A stretch of DNA of 64,000 nucleotides from Nitrospira sp. (GCA_024760545.1 CP060501.1:1587501-1651500); one strand, 5' to 3'; positions 26,294-35,834 are shown, numbered from the stretch's first letter. A program made the numbers and translations. The notes: generated by a model from the letters alone, not told the origin.

Positions 26294-26366
26294 ACTCACG
26301 CGAGCGCCATTCTTTCCGCACGAGAAAGGTTGATGACGGAAGCGTCGCTCTTACTCGCCTTCTGAG

Positions 26367-27131
26367 CTAAGCTGATAGGGATTTTTTGACGAATTCTCCG
26401 AGCCGGCGGAAGTAGGTTTTGCCACCCACTGCATATGTGTCGTTGTGGTCGGCCCCTTGGATCACATACCATTCTTTGGGTGGCTTAGCAGCGTCGAACA
26501 CTTGGCGTCCCAATTCAACAGGGATGATGTCATCCTTATCCCCGTGAATGATCAGCTTCGGCAGTGAGAGATACGGCAGCCGATCGATCAACCGAAATTC
26601 AGCCCCAAGGAACCAATGCATCGGCAAACCGCTGTAATGGAATTTAGCCACTGCCTCAATAGAGGGAAACGACGACTCGAGAATCAACGCTGAGGCGGGT
26701 CGTTGGGCCGCAAGGTCACCTGCCACGGAAGCCCCAAGCGATCGCCCAAACAGGACGACTCGTTCAGGGCGAATCTTTCTGGTTCGCGTGAGATGATCGT
26801 ACGCTCCGCTCGCATCTTCGTAGAGCCCTTTCTCACTGGGACGGATATTCTGGCTCTTCCCATAGCCCCTGTAGTCGAACAAGAACACGGACAACCCCAT
26901 CTGGTACAGGAGCCTGAGATTATCAAGGCGGTTGATGATATTCCCCGCATTGCCGTGACACCAGAGCATAACAGGACGATCAGCTGCTGCCTCGACATAC
27001 CAGCCGAAAAGTTGGACACCGTCGGATGATTGAAACCACACCTCCTCAAGCGGTAACCCGCTCTGCCGTGCCCAATCGCGATCTTGCCAAGGTTCCGGAT
27101 GATAGACGAAGAATTGATCGAGGATGCTCAC
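26367..27131 (-). CDS. Alpha/beta hydrolase, BEM46-like
   Basis: 254 residues. HGNAGNI is the oxyanion loop, GRSLGAS (GxSxG) holds the nucleophile Ser, HGDKDDIIP carries the Asp and GADHND the His, so the triad is complete. FDYRGYGKSQ is the typical strand-3/helix motif of the BEM46/YqkD-type serine hydrolases. No signal peptide; perhaps membrane-associated at its N-terminus (YHPEPW). Esterase or acyl-hydrolase of unknown substrate. Confidence 0.9.
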   Translation of the reverse strand: MSILDQFFVYHPEPWQDRDWARQSGLPLEEVWFQSSDGVQLFGWYVEAAADRPVMLWCHGNAGNIINRLDNLRLLYQMGLSVFLFDYRGYGKSQNIRPSEKGLYEDASGAYDHLTRTRKIRPERVVLFGRSLGASVAGDLAAQRPASALILESSFPSIEAVAKFHYSGLPMHWFLGAEFRLIDRLPYLSLPKLIIHGDKDDIIPVELGRQVFDAAKPPKEWYVIQGADHNDTYAVGGKTYFRRLGEFVKKSLSA

Positions 27132-27209
27132 CGAAAGAGAATAGCGGAACCGCCTTTGAGAAGGAAGAGCTCTCTCTCCTCACCACCCACATGTGCTCAA
27201 TTCATTGAA

Positions 27210-29150
27210 TCAGAAAAATCTTTGGACGCTGAATAGGACATCATTGTCGCGATCGCGGTGGTTGTACTCCAGCCTCATCGACCAATTTCGAGCCAACGTG
27301 AAGCGCGATCCCACATACCACCGAAAATCGTCGGATTTATCTCCCAACGGATACTTCAAATACGACCCCGTCGCCATCAGTTTCCAACGCTCCGTGACAT
27401 CAGCCAACATCCCAACCGTTGCCCCACCTCCAACTCGATGCATCTCATCATAGGCCTTGCTGACGTTCGCCTCTACTTCCGCAAAGGCGAATAGCACTTC
27501 CCGTTTCAGCAAGCGAAATTCCTTTGCTCCTCCGATGCCGCCGTTGAAGAAGCCGTTGCTGCACAGTTGACAATCGTTGTGGCGGATCGTGTTCATACCG
27601 ATGTTCAGTTTCCATGAGGGTGCGTGAAAGACGGAGTCCATCGGGGAAAGCGAGAGGAGGTTCAGCAACGTGGCCCGTTCTACCCGCGTCTGATCCGCGC
27701 GGTTGTAGTGTCGTACCGTGATGGAAGCCATTTCAATTTGCGCATCGGGAGTATAGCCGACCTCAGGATCCAGCAAAGTGTGGTAGCCTCCTCGAAACGT
27801 CGCTTCTTCAAAGGTATCGTTATTCCGCCAGCCTCCCCCGATGGCAGCCTGTAACATCTTGTGGCCGAGTTCGGGCTGTCTCGCGAAGGGACGCACGGTA
27901 AACTCTTCAGACGGGATGCGGAGCTGACTGCGGGCTGTCAGAACCGCTCGGTTTCGCTCCTTCCACTCTGGTTTTTGAGAGTCCGTCGTCTCAATCCGAT
28001 AACGCAAATAATCTGATGCCAAGTCCAGCACGAATGCCTGCTTCGCAGGAACCAATCGGGTGAACGTCGGCGAGTTAAGCTCCCCAAGATCCTGTGTAAT
28101 CCGGTGAGCCAGATCTCGCTCCACAGGAGGTAAGGACTCTCGCTTTCGCTTGATGACGGTACTACGGGAAGGGCGATAGGTGATATTCGATACCAAGCCT
28201 GGCTTTGACACAATCAATCTGACGGTGTCAGCTGGAACAGTCCAAAACATGAACTCGTCGGTCAAATGCAAATCGGGGTCGGCATAATCCAACAGCGCAA
28301 GGAGATGGTAAGAACAATTCTCCTTGAAGAAAAAATAGTCGAAGTACGCATTCCCGAGTTCCCACGCATGCATCAAGAATCGCCGCAGCTGGTCTTCCGT
28401 GAGATTTAGACGATATTCCCAAATATCCCGGTTTTCGATGTCCCGATACTGCTGTACCTTGAGGTAATAGGGAATCGTCGAAAAGTATCCCTTATAGCTT
28501 CCGAAGATACCCCGAATAGGATAGGCAAGGCCGGCGCCGGGAGGTACGTCGGCTGCATAGTTGATAGTGTAAGCAAGGATGCGGGTCTGCTCGGTCTGCC
28601 CCTTCTGGTCGACACGAAACAACGTATGGCCGAACATCGACGCTGGATTATTAAGGAAGGCCGAAGGAAAAATCAGGGAAATAGATTGAACCTCGAAATC
28701 TTCGTACCATCGATCAAACCGCTCGCAAGCGAGAGGCGGAAGACGGGTTGGATCAAACTTCAGTAGCTCCTTGAGCCAGTGGTAGCGGGCGATGAAGGCA
28801 CATTGAGCCGGCTGTCGAGAGCGACCGACCAGTTCGGTGGAAAAGAATCGCGTAAGCGTGGCCGCGAGTTCGGCAGAAGGATCAGTCTTCCCTTGAGAGG
28901 ATAAGAAAAATCCTGGATCATCCTGTTCGCTCTCATATCCTCCAAAGATTCCCTTGCGATAGTGCAACAACAGATGCCATTCACGCCGATCCGCAAGTTT
29001 TTCTTGCTCAGCTTGGTCGATCAGTTGAGCGAGATACTGCTCATGATCCGATTGTTGCGCACTGGAAGGAAACGGAGCGAACAAACATGCTAGAAGCGCA
29101 AGGAGGGAAACCAACACGGTGTAAGAAAGAGACAACAAGGGCTCTGGCAT
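27210..29150 (-). CDS. DUF4105 family exported protein
   Basis: 646 residues. A signal peptide (about 1-32, ending SSAQQ) precedes a DUF4105 domain around residues 150-300: PASMFGHTLFRVD, IRGIFGSYKGYFSTIPYYLKVQQY and NCSYHLL with conserved His and Cys. The second half, rich in alternating polar/aromatic strands, ends in NVLFSVQRFF-type beta residues with a terminal Phe, which fits an outer-membrane barrel. Its annotated ATG lies in the loop of a strong hairpin (29136-29167); GTG 11 codons in, before LVSLLALLACLFA, is an alternative. Family function unknown; cell-envelope. Confidence 0.85.
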   Translation of the reverse strand: MPEPLLSLSYTVLVSLLALLACLFAPFPSSAQQSDHEQYLAQLIDQAEQEKLADRREWHLLLHYRKGIFGGYESEQDDPGFFLSSQGKTDPSAELAATLTRFFSTELVGRSRQPAQCAFIARYHWLKELLKFDPTRLPPLACERFDRWYEDFEVQSISLIFPSAFLNNPASMFGHTLFRVDQKGQTEQTRILAYTINYAADVPPGAGLAYPIRGIFGSYKGYFSTIPYYLKVQQYRDIENRDIWEYRLNLTEDQLRRFLMHAWELGNAYFDYFFFKENCSYHLLALLDYADPDLHLTDEFMFWTVPADTVRLIVSKPGLVSNITYRPSRSTVIKRKRESLPPVERDLAHRITQDLGELNSPTFTRLVPAKQAFVLDLASDYLRYRIETTDSQKPEWKERNRAVLTARSQLRIPSEEFTVRPFARQPELGHKMLQAAIGGGWRNNDTFEEATFRGGYHTLLDPEVGYTPDAQIEMASITVRHYNRADQTRVERATLLNLLSLSPMDSVFHAPSWKLNIGMNTIRHNDCQLCSNGFFNGGIGGAKEFRLLKREVLFAFAEVEANVSKAYDEMHRVGGGATVGMLADVTERWKLMATGSYLKYPLGDKSDDFRWYVGSRFTLARNWSMRLEYNHRDRDNDVLFSVQRFF

Positions 29151-29167
29151 CTCTGCCAGAGCCCTTG
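29136..29167 (-). terminator. Strong hairpin between DUF3015 and DUF4105 genes
   Basis: On the minus strand the 13-nt arm CAAGGGCTCTGGC pairs perfectly with GCCAGAGCCCTTG around a 6-nt loop. It starts 12 nt after the DUF3015 stop and is followed by TTGTCTCTTTCTT, a weak U-tract, so it is most likely that gene's terminator. It contains the presumed ATG of the DUF4105 gene in its loop (29148-29150). Confidence 0.6.
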
Positions 29168-29178
29168 CAATAACTTAG

Positions 29179-29688
29179 TTAGCGTACCGATGCTTGTGCG
29201 AGGACTGGATGGCCCGCAATGGCATCATTGAGGGACTTCACCAATGCTACCGGAGAAGCTTCTCCAGCTTGTACCAGGGACGTATAGCGCTCCTGGGTCA
29301 TGGCAAAGAACTGTGCGTGGCGCTCGGCCGGCACACCCATCAGAGTCGCGAGTGAGGCCAGGTGTTCACCCTGCCCCTGAGCCATCTCCGCCGTGAGGGC
29401 ATCGAAGTTCAGCGACGCGAACATCGTCGTCTTGTGCTCGCTCATGATCTTGCCATCGTTGGTGCATCCGGAGGTGCCAAAACTGATGCCGAAGGTCTGG
29501 CTGCCAAAGGTACCATTCGTGGTTGCCTGCAGCACCTGAGGGGCAATTTCCTTCTGGCCCTTATATTCGCCCCACGCCAGTTTCCCCAGCCCGCAGCCTG
29601 GACCGGTGTCTGGATTTGCCGCCATTGCCAGACCCGCCTGGGCGCCGAACAATACGGCGATAGACAACAAGAGCACTTTCTTCGACAT
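29179..29688 (-). CDS. DUF3015 family exported protein
   Basis: 169 residues from ATG 29688 (GGAGGAGG just upstream). Signal peptide about 1-24 (SIAVLFGAQAGLAMA). DUF3015 signatures: GCGLGKLAWGEYKGQ at the mature start, a TNGTFGSQTFGISFGTSGC loop with two conserved Cys, and a helical second half (LTAEMAQGQGEHLASLATLMG). The role of this periplasmic family is unknown. It has its own strong ribosome site and a strong hairpin after it, which suggests high expression as a single gene. Confidence 0.85.
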   Translation of the reverse strand: MSKKVLLLSIAVLFGAQAGLAMAANPDTGPGCGLGKLAWGEYKGQKEIAPQVLQATTNGTFGSQTFGISFGTSGCTNDGKIMSEHKTTMFASLNFDALTAEMAQGQGEHLASLATLMGVPAERHAQFFAMTQERYTSLVQAGEASPVALVKSLNDAIAGHPVLAQASVR

Positions 29689-29913
29689 AAGTCCTCCTCC
29701 GTTAGAATTGATTAAGTACCCACCGATATTGTGATATTGCCAAGACACCGACCCGAAGTATAACCGAATTCATCTCCGATGTTGACAAAAAAGTTCTCGC
29801 ACCGAAATCATCAAGCCCACTTAAGTGAGGCGGATGATTATAGACAAATCACATGAGCGCAACAACTTTTTCTTGGCGCCGTCTTTCTTACGCGAACCCA
29901 ACCGATGTCCGCC

Positions 29914-30519
29914 TTATAATCTCTTCCAGATCTCCAACTCGCTCGGCATCGACGGACCACCGTGAGCAATGGATTCCAGCTGTCCCACGCTTAACTGCTT
30001 GACCACTCGGCAATCTCCGTCCAGGAAGCGGATGTTGCCGTCAGCATCATGCTCTGTCTCTGACAGTACACGTCCGTTTTCATCAAGGAGGCGATACCCG
30101 GTTGCGCCGGCTACGATGGTCGCACGGTGTTCGACGATCCCATGGCGCTCGTATGTCACGGTTGCACCATCATCTGTCGGCGCCCATCGGATGGTGGTTT
30201 CACCTAGAGTGGCCACCTTCATATCATCACTTCCCGAAGCCGACCCCTTAATCGGACTTTCTCCGGTCCAAAAATGCATCGCGTTGAAGATGAACGTATC
30301 CAGCAACGCCGAGAACATATAGGCGGGAATGATCAGCATGCCGAAAAACACAATTTCCCTCATCCACTTATCGTTGATTTGGCCGCTGCCTTTGACGTTG
30401 CTGTTCCAGTGATAGACATTCTTCGTGAGATTGAACGGGCCATAGCATGCGGTGCTAACGGTTACGAAAGACATCAACACCACCGCGATGACAAACCGGC
30501 GAAACAATTTAGTCATCAT
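29914..30519 (-). CDS. DUF3332 family lipoprotein
   Basis: 201 residues, AAAGGAGAGAG before ATG. Lipobox STACYG near residue 25, then CYGPFNLTKNVYHWN, a DUF3332 hallmark; a hydrophobic stretch EIVFFGMLIIPAYMFSALLD, and NAMHFWTGESPIKG. The rest is a beta-rich periplasmic domain ending KQLSVGQLE. Family function unknown. It is a lone minus-strand gene between intergenic stretches. Confidence 0.87.
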   Translation of the reverse strand: MMTKLFRRFVIAVVLMSFVTVSTACYGPFNLTKNVYHWNSNVKGSGQINDKWMREIVFFGMLIIPAYMFSALLDTFIFNAMHFWTGESPIKGSASGSDDMKVATLGETTIRWAPTDDGATVTYERHGIVEHRATIVAGATGYRLLDENGRVLSETEHDADGNIRFLDGDCRVVKQLSVGQLESIAHGGPSMPSELEIWKRL

Positions 30520-30922
30520 CTCTCTCCTTTCTCAAAACACGACAAGATAGACTTCCAGCCTCGTTGGTCGCCCGGGACTTTCATCTAGCATAATAAGAGT
30601 TTGGGTACAAATCTGTTTTCAAGCAAGTTCACCGCAAGGCACAAGACCATGAGCAAAATTGCTACGGTTTCGCTGTCAGGTCATGTACGTGATTAGGGAA
30701 ATAGAGTAGCTGGATGACAAGGCAGCTAGTGAGGGAATTGACTACTGATCATCAGCGCAAGCCGCTGCGCCGGCAGAGCTTTAGAAATACTGGGATCCTA
30801 GCGTCGTTGCAAATCTCTTCAACGAGCCCTCAGCCGCTTAGCTCTGGTCAACGATAAACCCGACGGGCGGTCGTTTTCGCACAGACCGTCACTCGGAAAT
30901 CAAATCCATTTGTCGATCCTCA
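30520..30922. other. Gene-free region
   Basis: No gene found on either strand. One short frame at 30649-30696 reads MSKIATVSLSGHVRD and then stops; its first 11 residues resemble the start of TIM-barrel dehydratases or isomerases (IATVSLSG...), so it may be a decayed gene start. The rest, including the upstream side of the DUF3332 gene, shows no repeats or clear promoter. Confidence 0.4.
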
Positions 30923-31354
30923 TCAACATCCCTGGGCTTCCAAACCAGACTGATTCACTTTATTGAGACGCCATATTTCAACGGTTTGAGATGCATCGTA
31001 TGTTGCAAACGCCTGACAAGTCGCATCCTTCATAACCGTCAGTTCCATGGGCCAGAGAATAATTTCGGCGAGACCTAATGTAACGATATCTGCCCCCAAA
31101 TACGGGATTACACGCAATTTTGACAACTGATGCATTCCTGATTGGAACTCGAACATGTCCTGTTTGCGCCCTTGAGGATCGGTTTCTGACAGCTTTGGTA
31201 TGCCGAGCCGTCCTACAACGTGATCCCTCTGCGAACCAATGCCTAATCCGTCAATATCTCTGGGAGGTGGCTGTTTCAACGCCCAAGCGATCGAACAGGC
31301 GCTCTGGACTAACATGAGTGAAACAAGCATCAACATGCGCATCACTCTCCCCAT
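30923..31354 (-). CDS. Lipoprotein, BamE/SmpA-like
   Basis: 143 residues from ATG 31354 (GGAG 8 nt upstream); an earlier in-frame ATG lacks a ribosome site. Lipobox VQSAC near residue 19. Mature part: GLGIGSQRDHVVGRLGIPKLSE, a pattern (G.s...V...lG.P) of BamE-like outer-membrane lipoproteins, then FEFQSGMHQLS and a hydrophobic IPYLGADIVTLGLAEIILWPME segment that is unlike BamE. Role unknown; probable envelope protein. Two late Cys (DATCQAF, terminal GC). Confidence 0.7.
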   Translation of the reverse strand: MGRVMRMLMLVSLMLVQSACSIAWALKQPPPRDIDGLGIGSQRDHVVGRLGIPKLSETDPQGRKQDMFEFQSGMHQLSKLRVIPYLGADIVTLGLAEIILWPMELTVMKDATCQAFATYDASQTVEIWRLNKVNQSGLEAQGC

Positions 31355-31522
31355 GAGTACATCTCCTTGTGTTGGTGGCAGGACCTGCACGTTGGCCAAT
31401 TAAAAAACCAGGGTACAGACATTATCAAAACTATGAAAGCAATAATAACTTTTATGCGTGCAAATCGAGACCTATCTTGAGAAGGACGAGTTACGATAAT
31501 ATTACACCTCAATTCAAATATC

Positions 31523-32023
31523 CTAAGTAACTATATCTCTTAACACTATATGTTTCGCCAAGAGCCGATCCCCAATCGATATCGTTCCAATCATCCTGGG
31601 CAATGTGAACCGTCTTGGACCGGCCGATCCCGGGTTGAATAAAAGCGTCTCTCCCAGCCGTTCGTTTCTCGGCTGATGGGTGTGTCCGAAAATACAAATG
31701 TCCGGATGCGTACGATCCAAGAAAGCTCTTCCCTCTTTGGTGAGCTTTCCGCCTTCGTACAGAATGTGGCGGATGGCAATCCTAATGCCGGCCAACTCGA
31801 TCACTGTCTCACGTGGGAATCCGCTTCGTTCATATTCGTCGACATTACCGGAAACGGCGGTTACTGGAGCAATCGTCTTGAGCTGCTCGATCACGGATTG
31901 TCCGCCGATGTCGCCTGCGTGAACGATATGATCGACACGACGAAAGTGCTGCTCAAGCACCGCATCGAAGAGGCCATGAGTGTCCGCCAGGACACCGATA
32001 CGAAACGTACGGGAGGCACTCAT
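31523..32023 (-). CDS. YfcE/MJ0936-type metallophosphoesterase
   Basis: 166 residues from ATG 32023, which overlaps the stop of the M48 gene as ATGA (32020-32023). Motifs in order: VLADTHG (DxH), HAGDIGG (GDxx), SGNVDEY (GNxD), HILYEGG and FGHTHQP (GHxH), followed by NPGSAGPRR, the standard dinuclear metal site. A small phosphodiesterase of the YfcE branch; cytosolic. Coupled translation with the membrane protease is unusual for these enzymes. Confidence 0.9.
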   Translation of the reverse strand: MSASRTFRIGVLADTHGLFDAVLEQHFRRVDHIVHAGDIGGQSVIEQLKTIAPVTAVSGNVDEYERSGFPRETVIELAGIRIAIRHILYEGGKLTKEGRAFLDRTHPDICIFGHTHQPRNERLGETLLFNPGSAGPRRFTLPRMIGTISIGDRLLAKHIVLRDIVT

Positions 32024-33162
32024 GAGCCCGCACCAACCTGCCCGCCAAGCGATGCTCGGACCTTGACCCACTCGAATGTGAAGGGCTCAGGCCGTAACTT
32101 CGGCATGGCCGCAATCTCAGCTTTCAACCGCTCGGCCCGAGCGCCACTCATGGGATGGGTGGAGAGCCACTCGACTCGTCCCTCGTCCTCCTCCGCTAGT
32201 CGTTCAAAGAATGTAATCATGCCGGAGGGATCGATCTTGGCGCGATGCAGCAGTTGAAGGCCGGTCATATCCGCTTCGGTCTCTTGTGCCCGGCCAAACT
32301 TCAACGTCATCAATTCGACCCCAAGTTGCTTCATCACCTGGCCGAGGCCTTGCTGATTCCCCAGTACGATCGAGACAACGGCCACAAAACCCAGTTGCTT
32401 CACGATGCGTTCGAGTCCATGCCGCTGCAGCACATGGTTCAACTCATGAGCCAACACTCCCGCCACCTCTTCAGGATTTTCGGCTTTTTTCATCAATCCG
32501 GTAAAGACCACGACGTAGCCGCCCGGCAGGGCAAAGGCATTCACGACGTCACTCTTCACGACGGTCACATCGAATGTGTAGGGGTTATCCGGAATCTGCC
32601 TGGCCAAGCGATCAGTCATCTCCTTGACCGCCGCGATAGCCTGGCCGTCTTTCACAATCTCCTGACCGGCAAGAAAATCATGATAGGCCGACTCCCCCAG
32701 CTTCTGCTCCCATGCTACCGGGATTCGATCAACGGCGAGTTCGACCAGCAGGTCACTCCCAAACCACAGCCCCACTACCAAAGCCAAAAGAGTCCCTCCG
32801 ACGATACTCCACACAATCCGGTGCCGTTGCCGCACATGACGGACTTGTTCCACTGCCTGTTCAAGCGGAGCGGTTAAATGATCCGGCGCTGCCTGCCGGA
32901 ACGCACGAATCACATCGGAGCTCTTGAGATACAACGTTCGCTGCCCCATAGGCCCTGCCCATTTTATGACGAGTTGGTCGTGGTCCAACCCTCCTGCTGA
33001 GACCGCCATACCAGAAAATGGCAGCGCTTCCGACTGCGTGTGATTGGCCTCAGAGGAAAAAGTAATCGTAAGCCCATGGCCTTCAACATGGACAAGGCAA
33101 GGCGCGCCACTGGCAGGAAATTCTTCTCCAAAACAGAGTGCGTTGGGGTGGAATTCGGTCAT
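32020..33162 (-). CDS. M48 family metalloprotease
   Basis: 380 residues. An N-terminal domain of about 110 residues without known motif, one transmembrane segment (IVWSIVGGTLLALVVGLWFG, about 117-137), then an M48 catalytic domain: VLAHELNHVLQRHG (HExxH zinc site) and ETEADMTG (third ligand Glu). VVVFTGLM and the STHPMSGARAERL tail are family-like. Membrane-anchored protease of envelope quality control, like BepA or HtpX relatives. The N-terminal beta domain is uncommon. Overlaps the phosphoesterase gene. Confidence 0.9.
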   Translation of the reverse strand: MTEFHPNALCFGEEFPASGAPCLVHVEGHGLTITFSSEANHTQSEALPFSGMAVSAGGLDHDQLVIKWAGPMGQRTLYLKSSDVIRAFRQAAPDHLTAPLEQAVEQVRHVRQRHRIVWSIVGGTLLALVVGLWFGSDLLVELAVDRIPVAWEQKLGESAYHDFLAGQEIVKDGQAIAAVKEMTDRLARQIPDNPYTFDVTVVKSDVVNAFALPGGYVVVFTGLMKKAENPEEVAGVLAHELNHVLQRHGLERIVKQLGFVAVVSIVLGNQQGLGQVMKQLGVELMTLKFGRAQETEADMTGLQLLHRAKIDPSGMITFFERLAEEDEGRVEWLSTHPMSGARAERLKAEIAAMPKLRPEPFTFEWVKVRASLGGQVGAGS

Positions 33163-33403
33163 GGTGTGGGTCTCGATTGATTCATTGGCAGCGGAATGTT
33201 CTCGAGCAGATGCTCAAAACCGCCACCAACAAGGCCGCAGGCGTCGTAGTTCTCACCCTTCCGCCCCGAGCTGCCAAGACAGAGCTCTCTCCTCCTGTGG
33301 GGTACATTGAGGATCGCTTCGAACCGAGAACGAACCTTGGGAACTGGCGCGTCTTGGCGCGACTGGGTTGGGAGGGTGATACCGTAGGCGGCTTCAGCAT
33401 CCG

Positions 33404-34087
33404 CTATTCAGAGACTGGAATGAACTGTCTCACCCACGCACCGAACCCGCCTGGGTTTCGACTCTGGATATAGACAACACCCGGCCCGCGAAATCGGCAG
33501 ACAAACCCTTCGCCGGAAGTGAAACTGGCCACCCACCCGGAAGTGGCTTTTTCGATGTTATACGAGGTCGTAGTGGACCAGGCCACTAGATGACTATTGT
33601 CGACAATATACTCCTGACCAGGTTTCAACTCGATCTTGTGAATGGCCCCGAAACTGTTCAGAACGAGCATCCCCTTCCCGCTCATCTTCAGAATGAAAAA
33701 TCCCTCGCCGCCCAGCAGCCCGCGGCTCATACTCTGCATTTGACTGTCAATGTTGATGCTATCCGCTCCCGCAAGGAATCCATCTTTCTGCACCATATAC
33801 TCGCTGACCCCATCGAGTTCCAGGACGACGATTTCACCGGGTACGGTGGGAGCAAGCAACGCTTCTCCGGCGCCTCGGCTGGCACGTAGCGTCTGAAAAA
33901 AGAACTTTTCTCCTGTGAGAAACTTCCGCGACAACGCTCCCAGAAACCCTCCTTCCATTTTGCTTTCAATGTCGATGGTCGGCGAGCACGCCACCATCGC
34001 GCCTGACTCGGCCTTGATGTGCTCTCCGTCTGCCAACTCCACACGCACCATCGGGAACGCACCGGGATAAAGAATTTCACTTTTCAT
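33404..34087 (-). CDS. AIM24/TIGR00266 family protein
   Basis: 227 residues with repeats of beta-strands typical of the TIGR00266 family: SGAMVACSPTIDIESKMEGGFLG near the N-terminus, GEKFFFQTLRASRGAGEALLAP, GLLGGEGFFILKMSGKGMLVLNSFG and the C-terminal GEGFVCRFRGPGVVYIQSRN. The glycine-rich turns and NPGGFGAWV end are characteristic. Function not established; relatives are linked to membrane or stress proteins. ATG with GAGAGGAACG upstream. It is separated from the M48 gene by 241 bp where I see no gene. Confidence 0.87.
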   Translation of the reverse strand: MKSEILYPGAFPMVRVELADGEHIKAESGAMVACSPTIDIESKMEGGFLGALSRKFLTGEKFFFQTLRASRGAGEALLAPTVPGEIVVLELDGVSEYMVQKDGFLAGADSINIDSQMQSMSRGLLGGEGFFILKMSGKGMLVLNSFGAIHKIELKPGQEYIVDNSHLVAWSTTTSYNIEKATSGWVASFTSGEGFVCRFRGPGVVYIQSRNPGGFGAWVRQFIPVSE

Positions 34088-34147
34088 CGTTCCTCTCCTC
34101 TTTCTTTCACTTCACCCATCCGCGGGCGGAGCTGGTCGATGTCTCGT

Positions 34148-34238
34148 TGCGCGCATATACCGAGCACCGACCGTCGCCTAGCTCTATAGTCAATCCTGTG
34201 TGCGCGGTGCGCGAGCAGGAGACACGACCTGATCCGCC
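34148..34238. repeat. Dispersed intergenic element, copy A
   Basis: Shares ordered blocks with 51626-51700: TTGCGCGC, CACCGACCG, a spacer of about 28 nt, GTGCGCGGTG, AGCA, ACACGAC and ATCCGC. The CACCG and CGGTG blocks are inverted relative to each other, so a hairpin can form. A third related block, GCGCGCAT with CCGAGCAC, occurs near 11620. Both full copies lie between minus-strand genes. Probably a repetitive extragenic palindrome family of this genome. Confidence 0.5.
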
Positions 34239-34241
34239 CGT

Positions 34242-35726
34242 TCACCCCACCACCCATCCATAGACTCGTTGACTCGGTTTCGGTCCCTCTTCCAGATAGC
34301 TCATCCTCAGCCGGCCCAAGGCGTCCTGCGGCACCTCACGTCGTTTCGCCTCGGCGTCGACACCGAAAATCTTGGCGGCGTTCAACCCGAAAATCCGTTC
34401 TTTGACCTGCCTTGTCAAAGGAAGATAGTGATGATTCTCGATCAATTGATCGGGGATCTGGAACCGCCGGAACGCTTCGATCTGCCATTGCGGTGTCCCA
34501 TACCAAATCGAATCTGTCCCCCACAACACGTGATCCACACCGAATGCGCGGATGGTCTGTCCAAGCAGATGCGCGCAGATCAGCGGATATGTCGTCACCA
34601 ATTGCGCGAAGGTGGAACCCAACTCCATATAGATATTCGAGATCCCCGGCTCCTTTTCTTTCATCCGGCAGAATTCTGTCGTCCACGGAATCTCGCCTGT
34701 TTTCGCAAACACCTGATCGGCAGATGTCACGCCCCGGAGCCCGGCGTGATACACCAAAAAGTCAAGATCGGGGAAGTCTTTGGCCGCTTTGATCAGATCT
34801 CTCGGATGGTTGTAGTCCGGTATGGGACCGAGGGGCAATCCCTTGTGGACGCATACCCGCTTCACCCCGAGCTTTCGAGCCTGTTCCAACATCGGATAGG
34901 CGATGTGTTCATCGTTCATCCACCAGCCTCGGTCGAATCCCTTCGGGCAAGAACCGGTATAGCATTTCCAGGCATCAACCTTAAGGGTTTCAGCCTGCAT
35001 CGCCATGAATTCCAAATCGGCCGTACCCAGTTGCGGAGTCGCCAATCCATGCGCCAACATCCGTTGCGAACCAGCCAACCGATTGATCTCATCCCGAATA
35101 TGAGCCATTTCCTTCGGCGGAACGACGGCTTCTTGCGGATAAGGCCCGGGCGGCGTGCTGATCAACCCCAGGGTGGTTTCACTATCGAGAAACACTTCCT
35201 TCACAAAATTTTTCCATGACAAATCATCGATGGTTCCTCGATCCCCTGCCAACTTTGGATTCAGCCCTGCTTCACGGATGTGTCGTCTCAACGAGACCAG
35301 GGCCTGCTTAGAAACGGCACCCTTGCGCTTGGTCTCGGCGTCGGACGGATCATAGCCGGCACTCACGTAGTGCGTTTGCACGTCAAAAATAAAATAGGGC
35401 ATCCCCTGTTGCTCGGCAAATGCCGCCGACTCGAATAGCTCAACCTCTGTGATGTTAAAAAAGCGTCCAAACGCGGCATTCATAGCCAACAATGCGGCCG
35501 CCATTCCCCCAGTCGTTGTCAGAAACTCTCGTCGAGTCAACCCTGCTCGAACCGCCGCTATTCCGGACAGCTCTGTCGCGAGGTGCTCGACGGCCTCTTG
35601 CTCCCTAGTCTGAGGAACAGGACAAAACTCTTCATTGGAGACAATCTGGGTAGGAATAGGCGTGGGACACGTCATCCCCTGCTTCATCGAAAGACGGCAA
35701 GAAGATAGGTTGGATGGATACCCCAT
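34242..35726 (-). CDS. Amidohydrolase 2 family protein with Tat signal
   Basis: 494 residues from ATG 35726 (AGAGG 4 nt upstream); the frame extends further but without a ribosome site. A twin-arginine motif TRREFLTTTGGMAAALLAMN follows about 60 N-terminal residues, which is unusually far in for a Tat signal. The barrel has FDVQTHY (metal-binding strand 1), RVCVHKGLPLG, YHAGLRG and LWGTDSIWYGTPQ (strand 8 Asp), as in amidohydrolase 2/ACMS-decarboxylase relatives. Probable periplasmic or membrane-attached metalloenzyme; substrate unknown. Confidence 0.85.
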   Translation of the reverse strand: MGYPSNLSSCRLSMKQGMTCPTPIPTQIVSNEEFCPVPQTREQEAVEHLATELSGIAAVRAGLTRREFLTTTGGMAAALLAMNAAFGRFFNITEVELFESAAFAEQQGMPYFIFDVQTHYVSAGYDPSDAETKRKGAVSKQALVSLRRHIREAGLNPKLAGDRGTIDDLSWKNFVKEVFLDSETTLGLISTPPGPYPQEAVVPPKEMAHIRDEINRLAGSQRMLAHGLATPQLGTADLEFMAMQAETLKVDAWKCYTGSCPKGFDRGWWMNDEHIAYPMLEQARKLGVKRVCVHKGLPLGPIPDYNHPRDLIKAAKDFPDLDFLVYHAGLRGVTSADQVFAKTGEIPWTTEFCRMKEKEPGISNIYMELGSTFAQLVTTYPLICAHLLGQTIRAFGVDHVLWGTDSIWYGTPQWQIEAFRRFQIPDQLIENHHYLPLTRQVKERIFGLNAAKIFGVDAEAKRREVPQDALGRLRMSYLEEGPKPSQRVYGWVVG

Positions 35727-35834
35727 GGAGCCTCTTCGTCTGAACAGCACGGGGAGATTGTGTGGAATACTGGCAGCGCTGTCAAGCAAACGATTCGAGG
35801 ACAGTTGAAAAGCGACTGTGAGAAGGTACGGACT

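Noticed and set aside
33138-33473. Plus-strand frame in the gap before the AIM24-type gene
   Set aside because: It overlaps the end of that gene on the opposite strand, lacks a ribosome site and shows no known pattern.
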